DNA of 47,811 nucleotides from an uncultured Prevotellaceae bacterium. Its GTDB lineage: Bacteria; Bacteroidota; Bacteroidia; Bacteroidales; Bacteroidaceae. Location of the stretch: contig ONGG01000045.1 in assembly GCA_900317305.1 (NCBI GenBank), forward strand, positions 1-47,811, written 5' to 3'. Position 1 is the first letter of the stretch. Each line of letters starts with the position of its first letter. Position numbers and translations under genes: made by a program. This document shows, in pieces, positions 33,732 through 45,187 of the stretch. The notes beneath the pieces are model-generated. The model saw nothing but the letters and a program-made list of their open reading frames with translations. It was not told the DNA's origin and ran no database searches.

Positions 33732-35626
33732 GAATGGGTATGCGCACTCCTCCGGGACAGGTCTATGCCAACAATGAGAAGGCGAGAGACCGTAAGGCCA
33801 CCTTGTTGAGGTTGCTGAAATTCGTGATGCAGCATTATAGGTTCTCATTTCTCCTGGTGTTTGCCTGCATCATTGTATCGTCGGTGGCCACGCTGATGTC
33901 CACCCTCTTCACCCGTACGCTCATCGACGACTACATATTGCCGCTCGTCGGTAAGGCGAATCCTGATTTCTCGCCGTTGGCGATGGCTCTGCTCAAACTC
34001 GCCGCCGTGCTCCTCGTGGGCGTGGCGTGCGCATATGCCTACAACCGCATCATGATCAGCGTGAGTCAGGGCACGATGCTCCGTCTGCGCAAAAGCATGT
34101 TCTCGCATATGCAGCGGTTGCCCATCAAGTATTTCGACTCCCATTCGCATGGCGACGTGATGTCGACCTACACCAACGATGTCGACAGCCTCCGTCAGGT
34201 CATCAGTTCCAGTCTCCCGTCGGCATTCAGTTCGCTCATCACCCTCGCCGTGACCTTCTCGAGCATGGTGGTGCTCAGTCTGCCCCTCACTGGCGTGTCG
34301 CTCTTCATGGCCGTGGTGATGGCCTGCGCCACCACCTATTTGGGCAAGATGTCGCGGAAGCACTTCGTGGCACAGCAGCAGAACCTAGCCAAGGTGAACG
34401 GTTTTATCGAGGAGATGATGACCGGCCAGAAAGTGGTGAAGGTGTTCTGCTACGAGGACAAGGCCATCAGCCAGTTTTCAAAGATCAACGAGGAACTGCG
34501 GTCGAGTGCCAACAATGCCAACCGCATAGCCAATATCGTGATGCCCGTCAACGGCAACCTCGGCAACCTGGGTTATGTGCTCATCGCCGTGGTGGGCGCC
34601 GCTATTGCCATGCATTCCAGCGCTGCCCTCTCCATCGGTACCCTCGTGGCCTTCCTCACCCTGAACAAGAACTTCACACAGCCCATCGCGCAGATCAGTC
34701 AGCAGGTGAACAGCGTGCTCAACGCATCGGCGGGAGCAGAGCGCATCTTCGACCTCCTCGACGAGGAACCGGAGACCGACAACGGACGGGTGGAGATCAT
34801 CAATGCCACGGTAGATGGCAATGGCAAGGTGATGCCGGCCGACCATCGCACAGACACCTGGGCATGGAAGACCCCTGACGGCCAACTCACCAAGGTGGAG
34901 GGTGGCGTGAGCTTCGATATGGTCGACTTCAGTTATGTGCCGGAGAAGCAGGTGCTCTTCGACATCGTGCTCGATGCCATGCCCGACCAGAAGATTGCCT
35001 TCGTGGGAGGCACAGGAGCGGGAAAGACCACCATCACCAACCTCATCAACCGCTTCTACGACATCCAGGACGGAAAGATACAATACGATGGCATCAACAT
35101 CAACGATATCTCGAAACCTCATCTGCGCCGCAGCCTGGGCATGGTGTTGCAAGAGACACAACTCTTCACCGGCACGGTAATGGACAATATTCGTTACGGA
35201 CGGCTCGATGCCTCCGACCAGGAGTGTATCGAGGCCGCCAAACTCGTGGGTGCCGATGACTTCATCCGCCGTTTGTCGAATGGTTACCAGACCGTCATCA
35301 GCGGCACAGCGTCGAATCTCAGCCAGGGTGAGCGGCAACTGCTCTCCATCGCACGTACGGCCATCGCCGATCCGCCCGTCCTCATCCTCGACGAGGCCAC
35401 CTCCTCGATTGACACGCGTACCGAACGGATGGTTCAACGGGGCATGGACTCGCTCATGCGGGGGCGTACCACCTTTGTCATCGCCCACCGCCTCTCTACC
35501 GTGCGCAACTCCGACTGCATCATTGTGCTCGAACGTGGGCGCATCATCGAGCGGGGCACGCACGACGAGCTCCTCGCCCTGAAGGGTAAGTACTATCAAC
35601 TCTATACCGGAAACGATATCGGATGA
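33728..35626 (+). CDS. ABC exporter half-transporter, catalytic-site subunit
   Basis: The 632-residue partner has the exporter membrane domain (about 35-335) and an NBD with Walker A GGTGAGKTT, Walker B LILDEATSSID (Glu present) and the switch His in FVIAHRLST. Its signature is LSQGE where LSGGQ is usual. Residues about 360-400 form an insertion between the membrane domain and the NBD. The altered signature here and the altered Walker B/switch in the partner would meet in the same composite site, the standard one-dead-site heterodimer. Confidence 0.93.
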   Translation: MRMGMRTPPGQVYANNEKARDRKATLLRLLKFVMQHYRFSFLLVFACIIVSSVATLMSTLFTRTLIDDYILPLVGKANPDFSPLAMALLKLAAVLLVGVACAYAYNRIMISVSQGTMLRLRKSMFSHMQRLPIKYFDSHSHGDVMSTYTNDVDSLRQVISSSLPSAFSSLITLAVTFSSMVVLSLPLTGVSLFMAVVMACATTYLGKMSRKHFVAQQQNLAKVNGFIEEMMTGQKVVKVFCYEDKAISQFSKINEELRSSANNANRIANIVMPVNGNLGNLGYVLIAVVGAAIAMHSSAALSIGTLVAFLTLNKNFTQPIAQISQQVNSVLNASAGAERIFDLLDEEPETDNGRVEIINATVDGNGKVMPADHRTDTWAWKTPDGQLTKVEGGVSFDMVDFSYVPEKQVLFDIVLDAMPDQKIAFVGGTGAGKTTITNLINRFYDIQDGKIQYDGININDISKPHLRRSLGMVLQETQLFTGTVMDNIRYGRLDASDQECIEAAKLVGADDFIRRLSNGYQTVISGTASNLSQGERQLLSIARTAIADPPVLILDEATSSIDTRTERMVQRGMDSLMRGRTTFVIAHRLSTVRNSDCIIVLERGRIIERGTHDELLALKGKYYQLYTGNDIG

Positions 35627-35685
35627 TGGCAGTGAGGGAGGTTCACAAGCAAATAGGTATTTTAATGTTTAAAAAATAAGAATAT

Positions 35686-35925
35686 ATGGGACTGATAGGA
35701 TCAATTATCATGGGTATATTGGCTGGTTTCATTGCCAATAAAATGATGCACAAGAGCAGCGACGGCTGCCTGTGGAACTTCGTACTTGGAATCATCGGTG
35801 GATTCGCCGGCGGTTTTCTCTTCGACGTGTTGAATATCTCATGGGGAGGCACCATCGGACAATTGGGAACAGCCGTCGTGGGCGCCGTTGTCGTGCTGTG
35901 GATAGCCGCGCAACTCAAGAAATAA
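35686..35925 (+). CDS. GlsB/YeaQ/YmgE-family small membrane protein
   Basis: The 79-residue protein has three hydrophobic segments with glycine-rich helices (IIMGILAGFIANKMM, LGIIGGFAGGFLFDVL, GAVVVLWIAAQL), the transglycosylase-associated-protein pattern. Members are small, stress-linked inner-membrane proteins of unclear mechanism. The N-terminal extension is shorter than usual, but the core is intact. Confidence 0.88.
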   Translation: MGLIGSIIMGILAGFIANKMMHKSSDGCLWNFVLGIIGGFAGGFLFDVLNISWGGTIGQLGTAVVGAVVVLWIAAQLKK

Positions 35926-36034
35926 GGCGATGCTTACAAGCTCAGACCTTATAGAAAGGTTGGAGCGCACTGTAGGGACGTTCCTTAAGGTTCTTGACAT
36001 ACCTTCTAAACATAGTTGTTGGCAAGGCTATTGT

Positions 36035-36070
36035 CTGAACTTCTGAACTTCTGAACTTCTGAACTCCTGA
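36035..36070. repeat. 8-nt tandem array, unit CTGAACTT, about 4.5 copies
   Basis: Units start at 36035, 36043, 36051 and 36059 and end in a partial copy; two more half-copies lie at about 36085-36095. The array sits in the 246-nt gap between the GlsB-like gene and the GH43 gene, where I see no gene. Confidence 0.8.
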
Positions 36071-36103
36071 TTCAAGAGTATCTTCTGAACTCCTGAAAAC
36101 CAA

Positions 36104-36137
36104 TAGAAAGCCCGGAGCCAAGGCCCCGGGCTTTCTT
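36104..36137. terminator. Hairpin terminator between GlsB-like and GH43 genes
   Basis: GAAAGCCCGG (36106-36115) and CCGGGCTTTC (36126-36135) form a perfect 10-bp stem with a 10-nt loop. It lies between convergent genes. T-tracts are short on both strands. Confidence 0.75.
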
Positions 36138-36171
36138 ATAGAAGAAATTGAATTTGGGTATTGCTCCCGAA

Positions 36172-37641
36172 TCAATGATTGCGGAAGTTCCATTTCGAGT
36201 TGTCGCTGCTGAAGTCGTAGGTGGCGAGAGTGGGGGTGCTGTCGCCGGCGGAGTAGAGCACAAGATGCTTGTTGAGTCCCTCCTGACCGGGCACCACCTT
36301 CGGCATGATGCGGAAGGTGCCGTCGATGAGTTGCTCGATGCGCCACAGTTGCTCGTCGGCTCCGGTAAACTGGGGAACGGTGGTCACTTCCTTGTCGGCA
36401 GTGGCGGCCAAGGCGCGGTCGGTGCCCTCAATCACAATCTTGAAATAGGGACCTCCGAGATAGCCACCGGCACCCTCTACCGGACTGATGGTCCAGCGCT
36501 GGTGCGGACGGAACATATAGTCACCGATGCGGGCGGGGATATCACCCTTTGGCCAGGTGCCTATCACATCCTCGAGTTTCTGGTTCTCTACGGGCTTCAC
36601 AGGCTGCTCCATCTGGTTGCGGTTGAACCATCCCTGGCGCTCCTGGGTCATACGCACAAAGTCGACAGCGAGTTCCAATGCATAGCCACGGCGCTCCGAC
36701 TCAATCTCGAACGTGCCGCCTTTGAAGCGGTCGCCAGCCACGGGCCAGTCGTTCTTCCACAACAGTGGACGGAGGCCGAGCACGCTACGGCCGCCTTGGT
36801 CGAAGTCGGCCTCGTAATGGCACGACATGATCTCCACGCCTTCGTCGATGATGGTACGTCCGAAGTGTCCGGGACCCGTCACGCGGTCGCCGGCGGCAAT
36901 CACCATCTTGCCACCACCATGATACATGTCGCGGCCCACATTGTCAAGATAAGGACCGGTGACGCTCTTTGCCCTGCCCACCACGATGTTGTAGGTGGAG
37001 TTCACCCCGTCGCAGCAGGTGCCGTGGGTGCCCAGCAGGTAGTACCAGCCGTTGCGGTAGATGAGGTCGCTGGCCTCGCAGTCGATGGCGATGTCTTGCT
37101 CCACATTGCCTTTCACGCGCTCACCCGTAGCAGGGTCGAGTTCGATGAGGCGGATGGTGCCGAAATAGGTGCCATAACTCACCCACAGCCGACCGGTCGT
37201 GGGGTCGAGCAGCATGCCGGGGTCGATGGCGTCGTTGTCTTCCATGCCATCAGAAGAGCACACCTCAATGGCAGTGGTGTATTTGAAATCAGGCGACTTC
37301 GGGTCGAGGGTCTTGTTCCACATCGTGAGGATGCGGCCGTTGTGCCCGCCACCCAGACCACCACCGGTGGCACCGTAGATCACCAGATAGCGGTCGCCAA
37401 TCTTCAGCACGTCGGGGGCAGCACCGCCACCAGGGCGCTCGGCACCACTGTCCCAGGTCCATCCGTCAGCAGAGATGAGTCCGCCGCCACCCGTGCCGAA
37501 GGTGTAGTATTTGCCTTCGCACTCAGCGATGGTCGAGGGGTCGTGGATGTAGGGTTTGCCAATTTGTGCGTTGGCGGTCTGTGCCATCGACAGGGCGAGC
37601 ACCATGGCCGCGCCTGTCAGGATATAGCGTGTCTTTTTCAT
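36172..37641 (-). CDS. GH43-family glycosidase with C-terminal beta domain
   Basis: The 489-residue secreted enzyme has a signal peptide (TANAQ, residue 26). It then has a five-bladed GH43 core: catalytic-base Asp D34 in YIHDPSTIAECEGKYYTF, a second Asp in AIDPGMLLDPTTGRLWVSYG and an acid Glu in IDCEASDLIYRNGWYYLLG. The C-terminal ~150 residues (from about 340) resemble a ricin-type/beta-trefoil carbohydrate-binding domain (TTVPQFTGADEQLWRIEQL). Likely substrates are arabinan- or xylan-type side chains. The start is the ATG at 37641. It is 7 nt downstream of the second GH43 gene and co-transcribed with it. Confidence 0.9.
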   Translation of the reverse strand: MKKTRYILTGAAMVLALSMAQTANAQIGKPYIHDPSTIAECEGKYYTFGTGGGGLISADGWTWDSGAERPGGGAAPDVLKIGDRYLVIYGATGGGLGGGHNGRILTMWNKTLDPKSPDFKYTTAIEVCSSDGMEDNDAIDPGMLLDPTTGRLWVSYGTYFGTIRLIELDPATGERVKGNVEQDIAIDCEASDLIYRNGWYYLLGTHGTCCDGVNSTYNIVVGRAKSVTGPYLDNVGRDMYHGGGKMVIAAGDRVTGPGHFGRTIIDEGVEIMSCHYEADFDQGGRSVLGLRPLLWKNDWPVAGDRFKGGTFEIESERRGYALELAVDFVRMTQERQGWFNRNQMEQPVKPVENQKLEDVIGTWPKGDIPARIGDYMFRPHQRWTISPVEGAGGYLGGPYFKIVIEGTDRALAATADKEVTTVPQFTGADEQLWRIEQLIDGTFRIMPKVVPGQEGLNKHLVLYSAGDSTPTLATYDFSSDNSKWNFRNH

Positions 37642-37648
37642 CGTTGTG

Positions 37649-39781
37649 TCATTTTTGAGGATTGATGGTGTAATTGGTGACAGGATTTCCCTTCTCGTCG
37701 AGGAAGCGCACACAGAAGTCGCTCATGCCCGGACCATTGATGATGGCGCCACGGAGCACGTTGCGGCCTTTCTTCAGCGTGAGGCGGGCCGACATGGCGT
37801 CGTCTTTCACCATGCGGCGGTCGCCAGAGAGCAGCAGGGCTTCCTCGCCATTGAGCCACCACATCGAGGCGGAGTTGGAGCCTACGGCCAGACGTACGTC
37901 CTTGATTTCCTCAGGACAGTCGATCACGGTGACGGCCCAGAAGAGTACGCCATAGACCTTCTCGCCCCATTTCTCGGCGAAACGGAAGAGTTTCACGTTG
38001 TAGTTCTCGCTGTCGAGGGCATGCCAGGTGAGGGTCTGCTTCACGGTCTTGACCTGTGGCTGTGCCGGCTCTGCCTGGCGTGCACCGCGGCCAAAGCCTG
38101 CAGGGGCCTGCTCTTGTTGGAATTCGGCCTTTACTTTCTGTCCGTCTTTCGGCAAGATGGTCTGCTGGCCCTTGAAATACGGTCTGTTGAAGTGCTCACG
38201 CAGGTAGCTGTCGGTGAATACGGTGTTGCCGCTGTTGGGCTTGTCAATGGGGTCGAGGAGCATCCAACGGCGGATGAAGCCGTTGTCATCGGGACGGGCA
38301 TCCTGGCTGCTGGCGGGAGAGAAATACTTGGGGCGGTTCTTGAACTGCACCCAGTCTACGGCTACTCCTTCGCCCTCGCAGGTCACCACAAGGTTGGCGA
38401 TGCCTTTGGGGGTGTACTCAAGGGGAGCGGTGAGGGTAAGCCATTGTCCGCTCATGTCGCGGCGGAATGGGCCTTGCTCGCTCTTCACCGTGAGGTTGAT
38501 TTTGGCAATCACCTTGCCGGTGGCACTGTTCTCACGCAGGCAGAGACTGGTGTTGTCGCTGGCTTTTGCACACACCACCACATAGCCGTCGGTGACAGTG
38601 TTGAAGTCCACATCGTTGAAACGTGCCCAGTCGCCTTTCTTCGGCAGGTCTACAAACCAGCCACGGAAATAGTTGGTGGTGTCGAGATAAGCCGTGGTGA
38701 CACCGGCTGCTGCCTCGCTGTAGCGGTCGATATCAATCTTGCTTGTTGCGGGCTTGATACCCACGCCACGCATGGTGGGCTTCACCTCCTGGATGGTGCC
38801 GTCGGCATTGAACGTCACTTTCTCGATGCGGGCCGAACGGCGCTTGTCCATGTTGGGAGAGTAGTCGTTGCGATGGTAGAAGAGATACCATTGGCCGCGG
38901 TATTCTACCAGACTGTGGTGGTTGGTCCAACAACCATTGTCATGCTCGGCCATGATGATGCCCTTGAAGGTCCAGGGACCGAGGGGCGACTTCGACATGG
39001 CATAGGCAAGGGTCTCGGTGGGGTTCTTGCCGTCGCTGGTGTCGCCACGTACCCAAGGGAACGAGAGGTAATACCAGTCGCCGCGCTTGAATGCGAAGGG
39101 GCCTTCCTTGAATCCTTCGGGCAGTCCCTCCATCGTCTGGCCGCCAACCAACATCCTTGGCCGCTGCTCGGCATTGGCAGGTGGCTGTTGGCCCTCACGG
39201 CGTGGGAACTCCATGGGGGTGAGCTCACCGTCGAGCTCTTTCATGTTGTCTTTCAGTTTGGCGCCGCGGATACCCATCCCCGACCAATAGAGGTAGGCCG
39301 AGCCATCGTCGTCGATAAGCACGCAGGGGTCGATGCCCGACACACCCTTGATGGGCTCTGCCTCAAGGGTAAAGGGACCTTCGGGCCTGTCGGCCGTGGC
39401 CACTCCGATACTGAAACCACGTCCGGCCTTCGAGCCATTGGGGAAGTAGAAGTAGTATTTCCCGTTTTTCTTCACACAGTCGGGGGCCCACATCGAGTAG
39501 CCTTGTGGATTGCCCCAAGGCACGTTCTCTTGTGAGATAATCATCCCATGGTCGGTCCAGTCGGTCAGGTTCTCCGACGAGTACACATGATAGTCGGCCA
39601 TACAGAACCAGTCTTGGCGCTGACCTTCGGGGGCGGGGATGTCGTGAGAGGGGTAGACATACACCCTGTCGTTGAACACGCGGGCCGTGGGGTCGGCGTT
39701 GAATTGGCCGCTGATGATGGGATTTTGGGCTGCCAACAGCATTGGTGCCAGCAGCAACATCGCTACGGTTGTTTTTCTCAT
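37649..39781 (-). CDS. GH43-family glycosidase with CBM6-like and C-terminal beta-sandwich domains
   Basis: The 710-residue secreted enzyme has a signal peptide ending near LLAAQ (residue 19). The GH43 core spans about 20-340: D30 in FNADPTARVFNDRVYVYPS, Asp in GIDPCVLIDDDGSAYLYWSG and acid Glu in KEGPFAFKRGDWYYLSFP. A CBM6-like domain follows (about 350-480, EAAAGVTTAYLD at its start and VAVDWVQFK at its end). After it comes a Gln/Ala/Pro-rich linker and a last domain (about 590-700) like the galactose-binding accessory fold. It probably removes xylose or arabinose from xylan. No SusC/SusD pair or HTCS regulator is nearby. Confidence 0.9.
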   Translation of the reverse strand: MRKTTVAMLLLAPMLLAAQNPIISGQFNADPTARVFNDRVYVYPSHDIPAPEGQRQDWFCMADYHVYSSENLTDWTDHGMIISQENVPWGNPQGYSMWAPDCVKKNGKYYFYFPNGSKAGRGFSIGVATADRPEGPFTLEAEPIKGVSGIDPCVLIDDDGSAYLYWSGMGIRGAKLKDNMKELDGELTPMEFPRREGQQPPANAEQRPRMLVGGQTMEGLPEGFKEGPFAFKRGDWYYLSFPWVRGDTSDGKNPTETLAYAMSKSPLGPWTFKGIIMAEHDNGCWTNHHSLVEYRGQWYLFYHRNDYSPNMDKRRSARIEKVTFNADGTIQEVKPTMRGVGIKPATSKIDIDRYSEAAAGVTTAYLDTTNYFRGWFVDLPKKGDWARFNDVDFNTVTDGYVVVCAKASDNTSLCLRENSATGKVIAKINLTVKSEQGPFRRDMSGQWLTLTAPLEYTPKGIANLVVTCEGEGVAVDWVQFKNRPKYFSPASSQDARPDDNGFIRRWMLLDPIDKPNSGNTVFTDSYLREHFNRPYFKGQQTILPKDGQKVKAEFQQEQAPAGFGRGARQAEPAQPQVKTVKQTLTWHALDSENYNVKLFRFAEKWGEKVYGVLFWAVTVIDCPEEIKDVRLAVGSNSASMWWLNGEEALLLSGDRRMVKDDAMSARLTLKKGRNVLRGAIINGPGMSDFCVRFLDEKGNPVTNYTINPQK

Positions 39782-39983
39782 GTTAATGAATTAGTTGATT
39801 TTGTTCGCTAAGAATATGCAAATATGGCAAAAAAAATGCAACTTTGGAAGGGAATCACCATCCAACTTGTATCGTTTTGCGCCCCATGTTGCAATTCGTA
39901 AAATATTTGCTACTTCCCCAAAATCCATCATCTGTTTCCAAGCCGTCAAGAGGCCGTGGCACAACGACAAGATGCCCTATCCC

Positions 39984-40046
39984 GCCCATTATGCCCATTA
40001 TGCCCACCAAGCCCACCAAGCCCACTAAGCCCATCAAGCCCATCAA
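39984..40046. repeat. 9-nt tandem array, unit GCCCAYNAA, 7 copies
   Basis: Contiguous units at 39984, 39993, 40002, 40011, 40020, 40029 and 40038 read GCCCATTAT (twice), GCCCACCAA (twice), GCCCACTAA and GCCCATCAA (twice); a broken eighth follows. The unit is the same family as at 147-190. Apart from this array and the blaI promoter, the roughly 330-nt gap from 39782 shows nothing I can identify. Confidence 0.88.
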
Positions 40047-40113
40047 GCCCAGTGATACCAGCCTCTTGTGTGAACAACTAAAAAATGCGCTGCTTTTTTC
40101 TTAACAATTCTTA

Positions 40114-40161
40114 AAAACTAAAGGTTTTAGTTTGTATCAACTAATTTTTTTAGTTACTTTG
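40114..40161 (+). promoter_or_regulatory. blaI promoter with two overlapping operator-like dyads
   Basis: TTTG at 40131-40134 and TTACTTTG at 40154-40161 are 19 nt apart (one mismatch in the -7 box). A perfect 9+2+9 dyad (AAAACTAAA-GG-TTTTAGTTT, 40114-40133) covers the -33 box, and AACTAA (40139-40144) with TTAGTT (40150-40155) forms a second dyad reaching the -7 box. Both share the ACTAA/TTAGT half-site. BlaI/MecI repressors bind such dyads as dimers, so autorepression is likely. Confidence 0.75.
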
Positions 40162-40218
40162 TAGGTGGATAAGATACAGACGCATTTTGATGGATGTGAA
40201 ACAAAAAGAAAACGAACA

Positions 40219-40575
40219 ATGAAAAAACTGACTCGTAAGGAAAAGGAAATCATGGACCTGTATTGGCAACATGGACCAATGTTCGTTAAGGAACTGTTGG
40301 AGTACTACGATGAGCCACGTCCTCATTTCAATACGCTATCCACTACGGTGCGTATTTTGGAGAAGAAGGGCATGCTTGGCCATAAGCAGTTTGGCACGTC
40401 TTATCAGTATTTCCCGGCGGTGTCGGAGAAGGAATATGGACGTTCGAGTCTGGCAGGGGTCATCAAAAGCTATTTCGACGACTCGTATCTGGATGCCGTC
40501 AGCAGTTTCGTGAAAGACGAGAAGATTTCCTTGGAAGAACTGAAAGAATTGATCGAGCAAATAGAGCAATCATAA
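40219..40575 (+). CDS. BlaI/MecI-family transcriptional repressor
   Basis: The 118-residue protein has an N-terminal winged helix (LTRKEKEIMDLYWQHGPMFV, TLSTTVRILEKKGMLGHKQF) and a C-terminal dimerisation helix region, the BlaI/MecI layout. The start is the ATG at 40219; an upstream in-frame GTG at 40165 lies about at the transcription start. It probably represses its own operon through the dyads upstream and is relieved when the M56 sensor protein, encoded 18 nt downstream, triggers its cleavage. Confidence 0.92.
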   Translation: MKKLTRKEKEIMDLYWQHGPMFVKELLEYYDEPRPHFNTLSTTVRILEKKGMLGHKQFGTSYQYFPAVSEKEYGRSSLAGVIKSYFDDSYLDAVSSFVKDEKISLEELKELIEQIEQS

Positions 40576-40593
40576 TACAATAAGCAATTCAGT

Positions 40594-42204
40594 ATGTTGG
40601 AATTTCTGAAATACGACTTGAAAGTAGCTGTGCTGATAGCGATATTCTACTTGTTCTATCGCTTGTTGCTCAGCCGCGATACGTTTCATCGCCTCAACCG
40701 CGTGGTGCTGCTCGCTACGGCGGTGGCATCGTTCGTGTTGCCGCTCTGTGTTTTTACCTTCCATCATACTGTCGTCTTGGAATCCGTTCGTTCCAGCGTT
40801 GCCATTGGAAAGCCATTGGCGACAATTGTCGAACCTTCCATGACATGGTGGCAAATGGCAGTCGTCGCCGTGTTCTTCTTGGGGGTGCTTATTGTTGTGG
40901 GCCATGTAGTATGGTCGGTAGTGCAGGTGGTTCGTCTCATCATGCACAGTGAGCGCCACCCACAAGAAGATGGCGTCGTCATCGCCGTCACCCAGAGAAA
41001 GGTGTCACCCTTCAGTTGGATGCGCTATATTGTGCTCAACGTTGCAGATTTCGAACATCAAGATCCGGCCATCATGGCTCACGAACGAGCCCATATACGT
41101 CGGCGGCACTCGCTCGACGTACTCCTCGTTGATACGCTCACTGCACTGCAATGGTTCAACCCCGCTATATGGATGCTTCGCCAAGACCTGCGTGCCATCC
41201 ATGAGTATGAGGCCGATGCAGCTGTTCTCTCTCAAGGCATCAATATGCGTCAGTATCTTTATCTACTTATCCAAAAGGCCGTTGTCAGTGGCGGGTACTC
41301 CATAGCCAACGGCATTACTCACAGTACCCTCAAAAACCGCATAAAAATGATGCTTAACCATAAGAAATCCAATGGCAAGAGTTGGTTGAAACTGCTCGCA
41401 CTCCTGCCTATCCTAGGTACATTCCTGGCGCTTAACGCCGAGACCGTCACCGAATATGTGTACCAAAATCCTCAAAAGAAAATTGTGAAGAAAGGCCGCA
41501 AAGCCGGAAAGGTGAATGTGAGCGGCAAGACCATCGAGGTGGAAGCCGACACGGCAACAACTACCGGAACCCTCAACATCCATGTCGTTGACCAAATGGG
41601 GGGCAATTTCGAAGTGAATAATCCTCTCGTTGTCATCGACGGCAAGCGCTCCACCATGGCAGAGTTGAAGGCACTCGATCCTCAGACCATCGACAATATC
41701 AGCGTCTTGAAAGACAAGGCTTCTCTCGAGGTGTTTGGTGAGGATGGGATGAACGGGGTCATCATCGTCACGACCAAGGATGCTGCTCGCGAGACCGCAA
41801 CGGGAACATGGACTCCATCTACCTCCGCAGCACCATCAGATGACGCCGAAGTTGTTGTCGTCGACATGTACCCCGAAACCCATGACTCTGATGCTTTCGA
41901 TGTGGTGGAAAAGATGCCGGAATACCCTGGCGGAATTGAAGCTTTTATGAAATTCCTCTCAGAGAATGTCCGTTATCCTGAAGCTGCCTCTAAAGCAGGT
42001 ATTCAAGGCAGGGTTCTTGTAGAATTCATCGTTGAGAAAGACGGCTCAATCAGCAATATCCACGTTATCCAAAACGTCAACGAATACCTCGACGCCGAGG
42101 CGGTCCGTGTTGTCGGCACCATGCCTAAATGGACGCCGGGAATGCATGAAGGCAAAGCCGTACGCGTGAAATATGCAGTGCCTATCTCATTCCGATTGAA
42201 CTAA
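40594..42204 (+). CDS. BlaR1-like M56 metallopeptidase with plug-like and TonB C-terminal domains
   Basis: The 536-residue protein has an M56 membrane domain with helices at about 10-27, 36-56, 88-112 and 266-281. The zinc motif HERAH (163-167) lies in the cytoplasmic loop with the third ligand in EYEAD. A TonB-receptor-plug-like segment follows (about 330-400, PLVVIDGKRSTMAELKALDP) and a TonB C-terminal domain ends the protein (about 440-536, YPGGIEAFMKFLSENVRYPE and GRVLVEFIVEKDGSI). In place of the penicillin-binding sensor of classical BlaR1 it carries these two periplasmic domains. The signal is unknown. Confidence 0.92.
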   Translation: MLEFLKYDLKVAVLIAIFYLFYRLLLSRDTFHRLNRVVLLATAVASFVLPLCVFTFHHTVVLESVRSSVAIGKPLATIVEPSMTWWQMAVVAVFFLGVLIVVGHVVWSVVQVVRLIMHSERHPQEDGVVIAVTQRKVSPFSWMRYIVLNVADFEHQDPAIMAHERAHIRRRHSLDVLLVDTLTALQWFNPAIWMLRQDLRAIHEYEADAAVLSQGINMRQYLYLLIQKAVVSGGYSIANGITHSTLKNRIKMMLNHKKSNGKSWLKLLALLPILGTFLALNAETVTEYVYQNPQKKIVKKGRKAGKVNVSGKTIEVEADTATTTGTLNIHVVDQMGGNFEVNNPLVVIDGKRSTMAELKALDPQTIDNISVLKDKASLEVFGEDGMNGVIIVTTKDAARETATGTWTPSTSAAPSDDAEVVVVDMYPETHDSDAFDVVEKMPEYPGGIEAFMKFLSENVRYPEAASKAGIQGRVLVEFIVEKDGSISNIHVIQNVNEYLDAEAVRVVGTMPKWTPGMHEGKAVRVKYAVPISFRLN

Positions 42205-42221
42205 ACGACTGCTTTTCCCCG

Positions 42222-45181
<2,960 letters not shown>

Positions 45182-45187
45182 GGCTGC

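Noticed and set aside
37646-39535. A 629-codon open frame on the plus strand opposite the GH43 gene
   Set aside because: It is the antisense shadow of a clearly recognised GH43 coding region; the translation has no domain, promoter or sensible composition.
39844-40104. An 86-codon frame with Pro-rich tripeptide repeats before blaI
   Set aside because: The repeats come from the non-coding 9-nt array; no promoter or conserved protein feature supports it.
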